DNA of 64,000 bases. Origin: Saprospiraceae bacterium UBA6168. GTDB lineage: Bacteria; Bacteroidota; Bacteroidia; Chitinophagales; Saprospiraceae. Numbering within the stretch: position 1 is the stretch's first letter; each line of letters starts with the position of its first letter. Below, one piece after another: positions 52,948 through 62,477 of this stretch. The position numbers and the translations under genes are program-made. The stretch is taken from the NCBI GenBank assembly GCA_002435785.1, contig DIUC01000087.1:1-64000 (forward strand), written 5' to 3'. The notes beneath the pieces are model-generated. The model did no database searches and was not told the origin of the DNA. It saw nothing but the letters and a program-made list of their open reading frames with translations.

Positions 52948-53297
52948 TGGTAGAGTTGACAGCCGGGTTAGCGGATGGGAGTGGTATTTTTACCCAATTT
53001 TGGGGTTTAACCAAGCTCAGAAGTTGCCTAACCCAAGTGTTTTTGAGAAAACAAATTGAGAAATTAAAATTTTGTCTTCAAATTGGCAAACAAGATTTTC
53101 TTTTAAGACATTATAGTATTGAAGTTTGTTGGGTTTCACTATATTTGACCCTTTGTTTGATTTTCCAATTGTTTCCGTGGCATCTAAGCCAAAGCCTGTT
53201 AAACTGTTCCTGCTATTCGCTTCCACAAACAAGGTTTCCTATTTCCATTGCGGGGACATCGCAGCATCATCCACTTTTATCAACATAAATTTAACGC
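52948..53297. other. Leader region of the SprB-repeat gene
   Basis: 350 bases holding a promoter (53119-53147) and an untranslated leader of roughly 145 bases. Small frames on both strands overlap the promoter and are not credible genes. Confidence 0.5.
53119..53147 (+). promoter_or_regulatory. Promoter of the SprB-repeat gene
   Basis: TTG at 53119-53121 and TATATTTG at 53140-53147 with 18 bases between match the Bacteroidota consensus. Confidence 0.7.
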
Positions 53298-56200
53298 ATG
53301 AAGTATTCAATTCTACTTTTATCTCTATTCCTACTGGGTTTTCAGCAATATTCCTTTGCTCAAAAGGATTGCTGTTTCTCACTTGACTTGTCGGCAAATG
53401 GGCCTGCTCCGGTTCAATATACTCAAACCAGTGGCAGTGGTTTGATAGCTGATGATGTTAGTTGTTCTTGCCTTGGTGGAGAAGGAGGAAGCACTTGGTT
53501 CTCCTTCTCAACGGTAACTGGAGGGTCTTTGTCAATAATCATTGAGCCAAAAACACCTCCTGGCGCTGACTTCAACTTTTCATTGTGGGAAGGGAGTTGC
53601 CCCTGCAAACCCTCACCCAACTCTCCTGTTCAGGTGCCTGTAGCCTGTAATTCAGTACCTGGCCTTGGCCCTACTGGAATCTCACAAAGCGCACCCAATG
53701 CGGAGTTTGTGGGAGGTGTCCTTTTTCTTGATATTGGCAAGAATTATTTTTTGTTGGTATCCAATGTCAATAACACGGGTGAATCCTTTACAATTACAGT
53801 TGGTGGCTCTTCCATACTTGCACCTCGCATCCCCCCACCAGGTGCAGGAGATATAGTAGGCCCCACCGAAATTTGTGCTGGTGCCAACAATGCGGTTTAT
53901 TCCGTGCCACCTACATTTGGTGCGAACAACTATGCTTGGTCGGTCACGCCTGGCGGTATTACCCAAAACGGTCCTACTCCATTCAAGGCGCTCCAATTCC
54001 CAACTGTTGGAACATACGAGGTCTGCGTAACACCCTCTGGCCCTCAATTGGGCTGCTTTGATGTTGATTCAAGTTGCATTACCGTCAACGTCACCCAGCT
54101 TCCCGTTCCCGCAGGATATGAATCAGGCATCGTCTGTACTGGCGACTACTATGTAGCAGGTAATGGCGAAGTGTTCTACTTCGGCGGCACATTTGACCTG
54201 GTGTACAACTCTTGGCAAGGCTGTGACAGTATCGTCCGGCTGACGCTTGACCAAAAAATCTCCGATTTCAAAGTCATCGTGCAAGAAGTCTGCGCTGGCG
54301 AATGCGTGGAATGGGCAGGAGAAACCGTCTGTGAAACAGGCACTTACGATGAGGTCTTGCAAAACCAGTTTGGCTGTGACAGTACCAACCAGTTGCTCTT
54401 GATTTCGGTACCCATCGAAACGGTCATAAAAGGGGCAGACACCCTCGACTGTATCACTACTAGCATCACCCTGACGAGTGTTGGCTCCGTTTACGCCGCC
54501 AACCCAAAATACACTTGGCGACGTGGGAACACCGTGGTGGGTAGCAACCCCACCCTCAATGTTACCCAAGGCGGCACTTACAGCTTGGAAATCAAGAGCG
54601 TGGTGGCGGGCGATACCTGTTCGGACATCGCAACTGTACTCATCATCCAAAACACCACCCAACCTCAAAACGTGGTTGCTACGGGTGGAAATGCCACCTG
54701 TCTAACGACCCAAGTCACCCTGATGGGTAGTTCTTCAACGCCCGGTGTCACATATTCCTGGGCAGGGCCAAACGGTTTTAGTTCCAATTTGCAAAACCCA
54801 ACTGTCAGTGCGCAGGGCAACTATGTCCTGACCGTGACTGGCACAAACGGCTGCACCCGAACCGCCACTGCCGTGGTTTCGGAAAACAAAGTGCCGCCAA
54901 CGGTTGCTGCAAGCACAAATGGCACGCTCAATTGCAATGCCTCGTCCGTGCTTTTGAGCGGGGCAGGTTCCTCGGTGGGAAGCCAGTACACTTACAATTG
55001 GACTACCACAGATGGCAACATCTTGTCGGGTGAAACGACGCTAACGCCAACCGTCAACCAAGGTGGCACCTACCTGCTGACCGTCACCAATGCCAACAAT
55101 GGCTGTACCAGTACCGCCTCGACTATCGTTGTGCAACTGCTTCCGGTTACTTCCCAAATCAGTTCGACGAATGTTCCCTGCTTTGGTGGCGCTACTGGGT
55201 CTGCCACCGTTTCCGCCAATGGCGGCAATGGTAGCTACACTTACCAATGGTCAAATGGGCAAACGACAGCAACTGCCGCCAACCTTACTGCAGGCAATTA
55301 TTCTGTGGTGGTAACGGATGGCAATGGCTGTACCTCCTCGCAATCGGTCGTTATTTCCCAGCCGCCAAACTTGGTGGTGAATGCGGCTGCTACGCCCCAA
55401 ACCATCTTCGGTGTGGACAACGGAACTGCCACTGCCGACCCAACAGGCGGTTTTGGCACCTATACCTATTTGTGGAGCAATGGGGAAACAACCCAGACCA
55501 TCACTGACCTTGCCCCTGCCAATTATATGGTCGTGGTCACTGACGAGAACGGTTGCACCGCTTCGCAAACAGTCACCGTGGCCGCCAACGACTGTATTGT
55601 CAAAGTAAATGTGGAGAAAACAGACGTTTCTTGTGCAGGTGCAAACGATGGCACAGCCACCCTCAATTTGGACAATGCAACCCCACCATTCATTTTCGCT
55701 TGGTCGAATGGGGCGACAACCCAAAGCGTGACCGGGCTTGCTGGAGGTACATACGAGGTATCTTCCACGGATGCAAATGGTTGCGAAGTGGTTTCGACCA
55801 TATTCATCGAAGAAGCACAGCCGTTACACCCGAACGCAACAGCAACTGGCCTTTCCGCCTATAACTCCAATGACGGCACGGCCAGTGCTAATCCAACAGG
55901 CGGCGTTGCTCCGTATTCCTTCCTTTGGGACAATGGCGAAACGACCGAAACCATCGGCAACCTTCCGATTGGTGACTATACCGTGGTCGTGACGGACGAA
56001 AATGGCTGCGAATCGGAACAGACCGTCACCGTAAACCAGTACAATTGCACATTGGCCGCCACCATTATTTTCGGCGGCATCAGTTGCAATGGTGAAAGTG
56101 ATGGACAGGCCACGCTGGCAATTGCAGGCGGTAACGCCCCCTTTACCTACGAGTGGTCCACTGGGCAGACAACAGCTACCATCACAGGTCTTTCGGCAGG

Positions 56201-57944
56201 CACTTATATTGGCACGGCCACCGACGGTTCTGGATGCCCAGCCATTGCGGAGGCTACCCTTGTTGCACCAGCCCCATTGGGTGTTGCGATAATTGAGGAG
56301 ATAGAAGCCGAGTGTGGTGCGTCGGATGGTAGCTTAACCGTGGTCGGCACAGGCGGCACGGCGGATTACACTTACCTCTGGCAATCGGGTGAAACTACCC
56401 AAACCGTTGCTGGCTTGACCGCTGGCGTTTACACTTTGGCCATCACGGATGCCAACGATTGCACCAATAACTTCGATGTCATTTTGGGCACCAACGACGA
56501 CGTGCCGCCAGTGGCCACCACCTTGGACATCACGGTGGCACTCGATGCCAACGGTATCGCCGTCATCCTTCCATCTGCGGTGGACAATGGCAGTACCGAC
56601 GATTGCCTTATCGCCTCCTTCAATCTTGACCAATCCTCTTTCAATTGCAATGATTTGGGCGAAAACACCGTGACGCTTTCCGTGACGGATGTTGGCAACA
56701 ACACCACCAGCGCAACGGCCATCGTGACCGTGGTTGACAACACACCGCCTGTTCTGAATCTTCAGGACATTAGCCTAACCATTCCACTCTCAGGAGTTAT
56801 CATCCTCACTCCGCAAATGGTGGACAATGGCAGCTCCGACAATTGTGGCACGGTGACCTTGACTTTGAGCCAAACCGATTTTGGCTGCGATACCGCTGGT
56901 CCAAACAACGTGACCGTGACCGCTACCGATGCAAGCGGCAACACCAGTACAGCCACGGTGGTCGTGACCATCATTGAAAACACACCGCCACAAATCAATT
57001 GCCCTGGGGCTACCACGCTATCCTACTGCGACCCGGTCGCCTCATTTAACGTGACTGCCACGGACAACTGCGTTGGCGATGTGACCATCACCCAAACCAG
57101 CGGATTGCCCAGCGGCTCCACTTATCCAGTGGGTAATACCACCGTGTCGTTCACTGCGACCGACGTCAGCGGCAATACTACCGAGTGCAGTTTTGTGATT
57201 ACGGTGCCGCCAACGATGGCAGTTGGTTTGACCCATGTTAATGTTTCCTGTTTTGGTGAAAACGACGGCAGCGCAATTGCAACGCCATCGGGGGGCATCT
57301 TGCCGTACACCTATCTGTGGAGCAATAACGCCACCACACCTTCGGTGAATGGGTTGAACGCAGGGAATTACACGGTCAGCGTAACCGATGCGGGTGGTTG
57401 CACGGTCATCCAATCCGTCACCATTACGCAGCCCACCAACTTGACCACCAGTTTGGTGGACATCGTAAATGCGACCAACAATCAGGCAAACGGCTCCATT
57501 GACGTGACCGTGAGTGGCGGCGTAGCGCCTTACACTTTTGTTTGGAAAAATGCTGCTGGCGCAACTATCGGTACATCGGAGGACATCAACGGATTGCCTC
57601 CTGGCACTTTCACCTTGCAAGTGACCGATGCGAACGGTTGCGTTTCACAAAGTGGTTATACCATCCAAAACTCTACCGGCACCGCAGAGGTAGGGCTTGA
57701 CAGTCATATCCTGCTTTATCCAAACCCTACTTCTGGCGAAGTAACACTTGAATTGACTGGGCTTGCAATTCCAGAAAACTTGCAAGTGGGTGCTTTCGAC
57801 GTGACGGGAAGGCAGGTATTACAAACCAATACTATCGGTACCAAGCTGGTACTCAACTTTTCTGACAAACCATCTGGGGTCTATCTCCTGAAAATCGTGG
57901 TTGGAAGCGAAATGTTGACCAAAAGGTTGGTGGTGAACAAATAG
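53298..57944 (+). CDS. Giant SprB-repeat surface adhesin with T9SS sorting domain
   Basis: A 1548-residue extracellular protein. It has a signal peptide (ILLLSLFLLGFQQYSFAQ), a lectin-like N-terminal domain (about 20-180), and a PKD-like domain (IVGPTEICAGANNAVYSV). Ig-like repeats and then about seven SprB repeats run from about 620 to 1075, with units like CFGGATGSATVSANGG, YTYQWSNGQTT, and AGNYSVVVTDGNGC. Three HYR-type modules (VVDNTPPVLN, IENTPPQINCPG) follow, with one or two more SprB units at 1310-1465. The type A sorting domain (LYPNPTSGEVTLEL ... GVYLLKIVVGSEMLTKRLVV) ends the protein. SprB-like proteins mediate gliding or adhesion. It is transcribed alone and ends in a very strong terminator. 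Confidence 0.92.
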   Translation: MKYSILLLSLFLLGFQQYSFAQKDCCFSLDLSANGPAPVQYTQTSGSGLIADDVSCSCLGGEGGSTWFSFSTVTGGSLSIIIEPKTPPGADFNFSLWEGSCPCKPSPNSPVQVPVACNSVPGLGPTGISQSAPNAEFVGGVLFLDIGKNYFLLVSNVNNTGESFTITVGGSSILAPRIPPPGAGDIVGPTEICAGANNAVYSVPPTFGANNYAWSVTPGGITQNGPTPFKALQFPTVGTYEVCVTPSGPQLGCFDVDSSCITVNVTQLPVPAGYESGIVCTGDYYVAGNGEVFYFGGTFDLVYNSWQGCDSIVRLTLDQKISDFKVIVQEVCAGECVEWAGETVCETGTYDEVLQNQFGCDSTNQLLLISVPIETVIKGADTLDCITTSITLTSVGSVYAANPKYTWRRGNTVVGSNPTLNVTQGGTYSLEIKSVVAGDTCSDIATVLIIQNTTQPQNVVATGGNATCLTTQVTLMGSSSTPGVTYSWAGPNGFSSNLQNPTVSAQGNYVLTVTGTNGCTRTATAVVSENKVPPTVAASTNGTLNCNASSVLLSGAGSSVGSQYTYNWTTTDGNILSGETTLTPTVNQGGTYLLTVTNANNGCTSTASTIVVQLLPVTSQISSTNVPCFGGATGSATVSANGGNGSYTYQWSNGQTTATAANLTAGNYSVVVTDGNGCTSSQSVVISQPPNLVVNAAATPQTIFGVDNGTATADPTGGFGTYTYLWSNGETTQTITDLAPANYMVVVTDENGCTASQTVTVAANDCIVKVNVEKTDVSCAGANDGTATLNLDNATPPFIFAWSNGATTQSVTGLAGGTYEVSSTDANGCEVVSTIFIEEAQPLHPNATATGLSAYNSNDGTASANPTGGVAPYSFLWDNGETTETIGNLPIGDYTVVVTDENGCESEQTVTVNQYNCTLAATIIFGGISCNGESDGQATLAIAGGNAPFTYEWSTGQTTATITGLSAGTYIGTATDGSGCPAIAEATLVAPAPLGVAIIEEIEAECGASDGSLTVVGTGGTADYTYLWQSGETTQTVAGLTAGVYTLAITDANDCTNNFDVILGTNDDVPPVATTLDITVALDANGIAVILPSAVDNGSTDDCLIASFNLDQSSFNCNDLGENTVTLSVTDVGNNTTSATAIVTVVDNTPPVLNLQDISLTIPLSGVIILTPQMVDNGSSDNCGTVTLTLSQTDFGCDTAGPNNVTVTATDASGNTSTATVVVTIIENTPPQINCPGATTLSYCDPVASFNVTATDNCVGDVTITQTSGLPSGSTYPVGNTTVSFTATDVSGNTTECSFVITVPPTMAVGLTHVNVSCFGENDGSAIATPSGGILPYTYLWSNNATTPSVNGLNAGNYTVSVTDAGGCTVIQSVTITQPTNLTTSLVDIVNATNNQANGSIDVTVSGGVAPYTFVWKNAAGATIGTSEDINGLPPGTFTLQVTDANGCVSQSGYTIQNSTGTAEVGLDSHILLYPNPTSGEVTLELTGLAIPENLQVGAFDVTGRQVLQTNTIGTKLVLNFSDKPSGVYLLKIVVGSEMLTKRLVVNK

Positions 57945-57963
57945 TAGCGTTTTTTGTCAATGC

Positions 57964-58005
57964 AATAGGCCGAGTAACTGCGTTTACTCGGCCTATTTTT
58001 TTTTT
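57964..58005 (+). terminator. Terminator of the SprB-repeat gene
   Basis: A 14-bp perfect stem AATAGGCCGAGTAA with its complement, six-base loop, and a run of ten T. Confidence 0.93.
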
Positions 58006-58206
58006 GCCTGACCACCGTTCAAACCCCAATGAATGTATGCTGCCGTGGTCCAATGCTGCTTTACAATGGCGTTGTTGCATGAATCGGCATTTGTTTGGAT
58101 GAAAGCACTTTTTTGTGACGAAGATTTTTATAAACCTCCACTATTTTGGAAAGATTTGGCAAAATCTCGAAAAACCAAATAAGATTGATTCATGCAACTA
58201 CACCCT

Positions 58207-58572
58207 TTACAATTGCAAAATATCGGTTGGCGTTTCAATCAAAATGGCCTTCTCGCCCCGCATGGCAATCGGCTGCTTGAAGATTTGCGGGTTGTGCTCT
58301 ATCAACGTCAGCCAATCCATGTCCGACAGTTCAACATGCCCAAAACGCTCCTGAAAATAGGGGTGGTCCTGATTGACCAATGTTTCAATTGGCATGTCCA
58401 AGCTGGTCGCAATCTCTGCGAACTGTTCACGGGTCAACCCGTCGGATTGTAAGTCAATTTCCCGAATGGGCAACTCATTGGCTTTGGCCAAGGCCAAAAC
58501 CTTCTTTGCCCGAACGGAATCCGAGTTGTAAATCAAGGTGATTTGTCTTTCTGATTTTGCTATTTCTGACAT
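58207..58572 (-). CDS. ArsC/Spx-like thioredoxin-fold protein without cysteine
   Basis: A 121-residue protein of the arsenate-reductase/Spx fold. The start ITLIYNSDSVRAKKVLALAKANELPIREID is the beta-alpha-beta unit, and IEHNPQIFKQPIAMRGEKAILI is the signature of ArsC family C-halves. The usual catalytic cysteine, where active enzymes have NPxCS after the first strand, is replaced (YNSDSVRAK). The protein contains no cysteine at all, so it cannot be a thiol reductase. A regulatory, Spx-like binding role is possible. It has its own promoter at 58652-58682. Acr3 lies 2.6 kb away, but not in the same operon. Confidence 0.82.
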   Translation of the reverse strand: MSEIAKSERQITLIYNSDSVRAKKVLALAKANELPIREIDLQSDGLTREQFAEIATSLDMPIETLVNQDHPYFQERFGHVELSDMDWLTLIEHNPQIFKQPIAMRGEKAILIETPTDILQL

Positions 58573-58651
58573 GGCGTTTCTATTTAAAGGTTATCAATTC
58601 CAGCGCAACCGGAAGCTTGTCCACAACGTTGCACACCTGATTGAGTCATTG

Positions 58652-58682
58652 CAAAATTACGTTGAGCTAAAGGGCGAATCAA
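58652..58682 (-). promoter_or_regulatory. Promoter of the ArsC-like gene
   Basis: Minus-strand TTG (58680-58682) and TAATTTTG (58652-58659), 20 bases apart. The transcript leader would be about 70 bases. Confidence 0.65.
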
Positions 58683-58963
58683 GGCGGGGGCAGCAACATT
58701 TGTCATAATGGGATGTAACATTTGTCATCCAGGAGCGGAATAAAGTTTTGCACATCCGTTTTTTCCTCGCCCAAAAACCAAGCTCCAAGTTCCCAAGCCC
58801 CGAATGCTTTGGAATCCAGTTTCCAATTTTCCCCCAACCCCTCCCAGTGCAAGGCATCGTTTTTTCCTCCAACAGGGGTTATTTAACCGAAACTTAATGT
58901 TGAAACCCAGTGAATTGGATTTATTTAATTGTCTTTGCACTCGTTTTTAATCCACTGCCTTTT
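58683..58963. other. Intergenic region with direct repeats
   Basis: AACATTTGTCAT occurs twice about 25 bases apart (near 58697 and 58722), upstream of the divergent ArsC-like and PiT genes. TGTCTTTG at about 58927 is one base off a -7 element for the PiT gene. Otherwise nothing seen. Confidence 0.4.
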
Positions 58964-60112
58964 ATGAACAAGCCAACAAGTGCATCGCTTCAGAAAGAGA
59001 ATTTTTTTTCAAAGCCCTACCTAAACCTATTGGAGTTTTTTTCCAAAGAAAAAACCTTCTTAATCTTTGTACTGATTGGGTTTGTGCTCGCCGGTATCTC
59101 GACCGGATATGGCCAAGCGGCTATGTGGCTGGGCTTTTTGTTCGCCGCTTATGCAGCGGTAGCCAACGACAGCATTCAGTCCTTGGGGACGTTCATTGAA
59201 AGCAACAAGGACAAAAAATGGTGGGTGTTGTGGATTTACACCGGCACCATTTTCCTTGCTACCGTTACCTTCAGTTGGGTGTATTTCAATGGCGACGTAA
59301 CCTACCAACGGCTTCTCAATGCGGCTGGTGAAACCAAATACCCGCACCCCGAGCAGTTCAGTTTTTTCCAAGTCATTGCCCCTTTGGTATTGCTGGTGCT
59401 CACTCGCTTGAGGATGCCCGTTTCCACGACCTTTTTGTTGCTGAGCGTTTTTAGTGCCAACACGGACGGCATAACCTCCATGGTGAACAAAAGCTTGACT
59501 GCCTATGTGCTGGCATTCGTTCTATCCTTTGTTATTTGGTACGGCCTATACAACTTTATCAAAAGATTCTTCAAATCCAGAGAACACCATTTAGCTTGGA
59601 CGGTGGCACAATGGGCAGTCAGCGGCTCCTTGTGGTCGGTTTGGCTCATGCAGGATGGCGCAAACATTGCGGTTTTCTTGCCGAGAACCTTGAACACCAC
59701 GCAGTTCCTCATTTTTGCAGGTACCATTTTCCTTGGTTTGGGTTTGCTTTTTTTCCTCCGAGGCGATAAAATACAAGAGGTCGTCAGTGAGAAGACAAGG
59801 ATTTCGGACGTAAGGGCTGCCACTTTGGTGGACTTCACCTATGTGTTGCTGCTGATATACAAGCTGTTTATAAGCACTATACCCATGAGCACCACCTGGG
59901 TGTTTCTTGGGGTAATCGGGGGGCGGGAGATAGCCGTCAGCCTTGCACGGAAAAAGAAAGGGAAAAAGCACAAAAAGAGAGCTGTCAAAATGGTACTCCG
60001 GGATGTAGGTTATGCCGCAATAGGCTTATTTATTTCTGTGATACTGGCCGCTGGCGCAAACCCAGGGATTCGAGCCGAAATACTTGGGTTCTTCTCATCA
60101 TTTTTCAATTGA
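58964..60112 (+). CDS. PiT-family inorganic phosphate transporter-like permease
   Basis: A 382-residue inner-membrane protein from the chosen start, about ten membrane helices. PiT signatures occur twice: AYAAVANDSIQSLGTF, where the family has GANDxxxxxGT, and later LRMPVSTTFLLLSVF and TIPMSTTWVFLGVIGGREIA. This supports proton- or sodium-driven phosphate (or arsenate) uptake. The frame is open from 58910, but a TGTCTTTG promoter-like element lies inside that extension, and MNKPTSASLQKENF resembles the basic N-terminus of Bacteroidota homologues, so 58964 is preferred. The sequence is divergent from E. coli PitA; the true ion may be different. Confidence 0.8.
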   Translation: MNKPTSASLQKENFFSKPYLNLLEFFSKEKTFLIFVLIGFVLAGISTGYGQAAMWLGFLFAAYAAVANDSIQSLGTFIESNKDKKWWVLWIYTGTIFLATVTFSWVYFNGDVTYQRLLNAAGETKYPHPEQFSFFQVIAPLVLLVLTRLRMPVSTTFLLLSVFSANTDGITSMVNKSLTAYVLAFVLSFVIWYGLYNFIKRFFKSREHHLAWTVAQWAVSGSLWSVWLMQDGANIAVFLPRTLNTTQFLIFAGTIFLGLGLLFFLRGDKIQEVVSEKTRISDVRAATLVDFTYVLLLIYKLFISTIPMSTTWVFLGVIGGREIAVSLARKKKGKKHKKRAVKMVLRDVGYAAIGLFISVILAAGANPGIRAEILGFFSSFFN

Positions 60113-60363
60113 AATTGGGTCAACTGCATTTGCCGCCTTTTCCCAATAAGTATTTGATTGAAATTAGTTTGGGTTATCCAACCGAATGGATTGTTGCACA
60201 AATTGTTGATTTGCAATTGTTTACAGCAACCTCAAACAACTACTCATGTACAATTGATGCAAATTGAACCTCATAGCAGGAGCATCATTTGCCGAAAACG
60301 GAAACTTTGGCAAAAGTCAACACTGGGGCGTCCAACAAAAGAGCGGGGCATAAATTTCGCAAA

Positions 60364-61137
60364 CTATCGCCCAACCCGCAGCGCCGTTGCATACGCATCC
60401 GGCAATGGGCTTTCCTCCACGGCCCTTGCCGCCTTCTCCACATCGTATTCAAACCGCACGAACTCAACGCTGACGCTGGTTTTCTCCAAAATAGAGCTGG
60501 TTTCGTCCACAGTGAGGAGCGCATAGCAGCCACGAGGGTCGCCATCCTTTGGCTTGCCCACCGAGCCGATGTTGATGGCATGGCGGTAGTGCGGGGCTTC
60601 TTCCGTACCGGAATTAAGGGTGCGGTGATAGGGCTTGTGCGTGTGCCCAAAGCAAAGGATGTCCGCATCGGCACTTTCAAGAATCCGCAGAAGGCTTTTT
60701 TCTTCCCGGTCTTCAAACAGGTATTCGTTGATTTTGCGGGGGCTGCCATGCACCAGCAGGAGGTTCAGTTTGTCGTCGTTCAACTGGAACTCCAGCCGGA
60801 TATGGGCGGGCAGGGAGCGCAAATATTGACGCCCGGCTGGTTGCACGATTAGGTTTGTAAACGAAATAGACACTGCACCGTTGGCCTTCTCTTCGTCGGT
60901 CTTGTAGGCGCAGCCGCAGTCATCAATGCTACGCCCAATGCCGAAGTCGTAATTCCCGGTAATGGTCGGGATGCCCCGGCGGCGTATTTCCTGGATGACC
61001 TCGTTGGGCCAGATGTTATAGCCGACGAGGTCGCCGAGGCAGAAGATTTGGTCAGGCTGGCGGCGCTCGATGTCGGCAAGGCAGGCTTCGAGGGCAGGCA
61101 GGTTGGCGTGGATGTCAGAGAAAAGTGCGATTTTCAT
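60364..61137 (-). CDS. Calcineurin-like metallophosphoesterase
   Basis: A 257-residue cytosolic phosphoesterase of the MJ0936/YfcE group. Metal ligands lie in order: FSDIHANLPALEA (DxH), CLGDLVGY (GD), TGNYD in place of the usual GNHD, LLVHGSP, and CFGHTHKPY (GHTH). The Tyr in GNYD replaces the common catalytic His, as in a subset of the family. The start MKIALFSDIHAN at 61137 is chosen over a frame opening at 61245, because the domain begins directly there. It follows acr3 by 43 bases on the same strand, so co-transcription is likely. Substrate not predictable. Confidence 0.88.
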   Translation of the reverse strand: MKIALFSDIHANLPALEACLADIERRQPDQIFCLGDLVGYNIWPNEVIQEIRRRGIPTITGNYDFGIGRSIDDCGCAYKTDEEKANGAVSISFTNLIVQPAGRQYLRSLPAHIRLEFQLNDDKLNLLLVHGSPRKINEYLFEDREEKSLLRILESADADILCFGHTHKPYHRTLNSGTEEAPHYRHAINIGSVGKPKDGDPRGCYALLTVDETSSILEKTSVSVEFVRFEYDVEKAARAVEESPLPDAYATALRVGR

Positions 61138-61180
61138 AAAAGCTGGGGTTTTGTTGTTTGTTGAAATTAGGCGGTTCAGC

Positions 61181-62215
61181 TCAATATTTTTTTCGGTTGG
61201 CAAAGGCGACCAATGATAGCATGATCGGTACTTCCACCAGTACACCGACCACGCAGACCAAGGCCGCAGGGCTTTCCAACCCGAACAAGGCGATGGCCAC
61301 CGCTACGGACAGTTCAAAGAAATTGCTGGCGCCAATCATCGCTGCCGGAGCGCAGACTGCATGGCTTAGCTTGAGCTTTTTGCCACTAAACCAAGTGATG
61401 AAAAAGATGAAGTAGGTTTGAATGGTCAGCGGGATGGCGATAAAGAAAATGATGAGCGGGTTATTGAGGATATTGTTGCCCTGAAATGCAAACAATAGAA
61501 TCAATGTTAAAAGCAAAGCAATGATGCTCACTGGTTTTAATTTGGGCAAAAAGACCGTTTTGAACCATGCCTCTCCCTTTGATTTTATGAGCATTTTGCT
61601 GGTCAAAAAACCTGCTACCAAAGGAATGACCACATAAATCAATATGCTCAAAACAAGGGTTTCGTAAGGCACGACCACATTCGTAATGCCAAGCAACAAC
61701 CCCACTATTGGCACAAACAAAACCAAGATTATCAGGTCATTGACCGACACTTGCATCAGCGTATAGTTGGGGTCTCCATCGCTGAGGTAGGACCATACGA
61801 AAACCATTGCCGTACAAGGCGCTGCACCCAAAATGATGGCCCCGGCGATGTATTCCCCAGCCAGTTCTGGCGTGATGAATGCCGAATAAATATTCGAGAA
61901 AAACAGCCATGCAAAAAAGGCCATTGTAAACGGCTTGATGAGCCAATTCACCACGACGGTGAGTACAATACCTTTTGGCTTTTTGCCAACAGCTTTGATG
62001 CTCGAAAAATCAATTTGAAGCATCATCGGGTAAATCATCAACCATATCAATATGGCAATGGGGATATTTACTTTATAGATTTCCAGCGTGCTCAGGTACT
62101 CCATGGAACCCCCCGCCATGTACCCAAGCAATATGCCCCCACCGATGCACAATGCTACCCATAGGGTCAAGTATTTTTCAAAGAATGCGATTTTCTTTTT
62201 TGTTTCGTTGGCCAT
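61181..62215 (-). CDS. acr3: Arsenite efflux transporter Acr3
   Basis: A 344-residue inner-membrane protein with ten membrane segments. It has the Acr3-type conserved cysteine in GAAPCTAMVFVWSYLSDGDPNYTL, essential for arsenite recognition in characterised members. NVVVPYETLVLSILIYVVIPL and the ending FFELSVAVAIALFGLESPAALV also match. It exports As(III) using the proton gradient. No ArsR regulator or functional ArsC is next to it. The metallophosphoesterase follows downstream. The name ArsB is often used loosely, but the sequence is clearly Acr3. Confidence 0.93.
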   Translation of the reverse strand: MANETKKKIAFFEKYLTLWVALCIGGGILLGYMAGGSMEYLSTLEIYKVNIPIAILIWLMIYPMMLQIDFSSIKAVGKKPKGIVLTVVVNWLIKPFTMAFFAWLFFSNIYSAFITPELAGEYIAGAIILGAAPCTAMVFVWSYLSDGDPNYTLMQVSVNDLIILVLFVPIVGLLLGITNVVVPYETLVLSILIYVVIPLVAGFLTSKMLIKSKGEAWFKTVFLPKLKPVSIIALLLTLILLFAFQGNNILNNPLIIFFIAIPLTIQTYFIFFITWFSGKKLKLSHAVCAPAAMIGASNFFELSVAVAIALFGLESPAALVCVVGVLVEVPIMLSLVAFANRKKY

Positions 62216-62350
62216 GATTCTTATTGTTTATAGATAAACGTCATTGGAAGTCATTGGTCATTAAAGTCATTTTAGTGAAAATCAACGATTTAGAAATAGA
62301 GAGTAACCAACTTCAAGGTTTAGTAAACGTTTTCGCTCCATTTCGGTACC

Positions 62351-62439
62351 AAAGCCCCTCCTCGCCGCCCCGAGAATTCGGGGCAGGCTCTTCGGCGGCT
62401 CGTCGGGGGAGAGGGGCTTTTGGGGCGTTCCGCCCCAAA
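62351..62439. repeat. Nested GC-rich palindromes (REP-like)
   Basis: AAAGCCCCTC (62351) pairs with GAGGGGCTTT (62411-62420). Inside lies GCCCCGA/TCGGGGC (62367-62384). A second stem TTTGGGGCG/CGCCCCAAA (62419-62439) overlaps the right arm. Located between acr3 and the MOT1-type gene. Similar GAGAGGGGCTTT palindromes are common in Bacteroidota. Confidence 0.7.
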
Positions 62440-62477
62440 CCCCTTTTTGCACAAAACCTTTTTACGCATAGGGTACA

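Noticed and set aside
52947..53288. 113-codon frame before the SprB-repeat gene
   Set aside because: Covers the promoter and leader of the downstream gene; composition is not protein-like.
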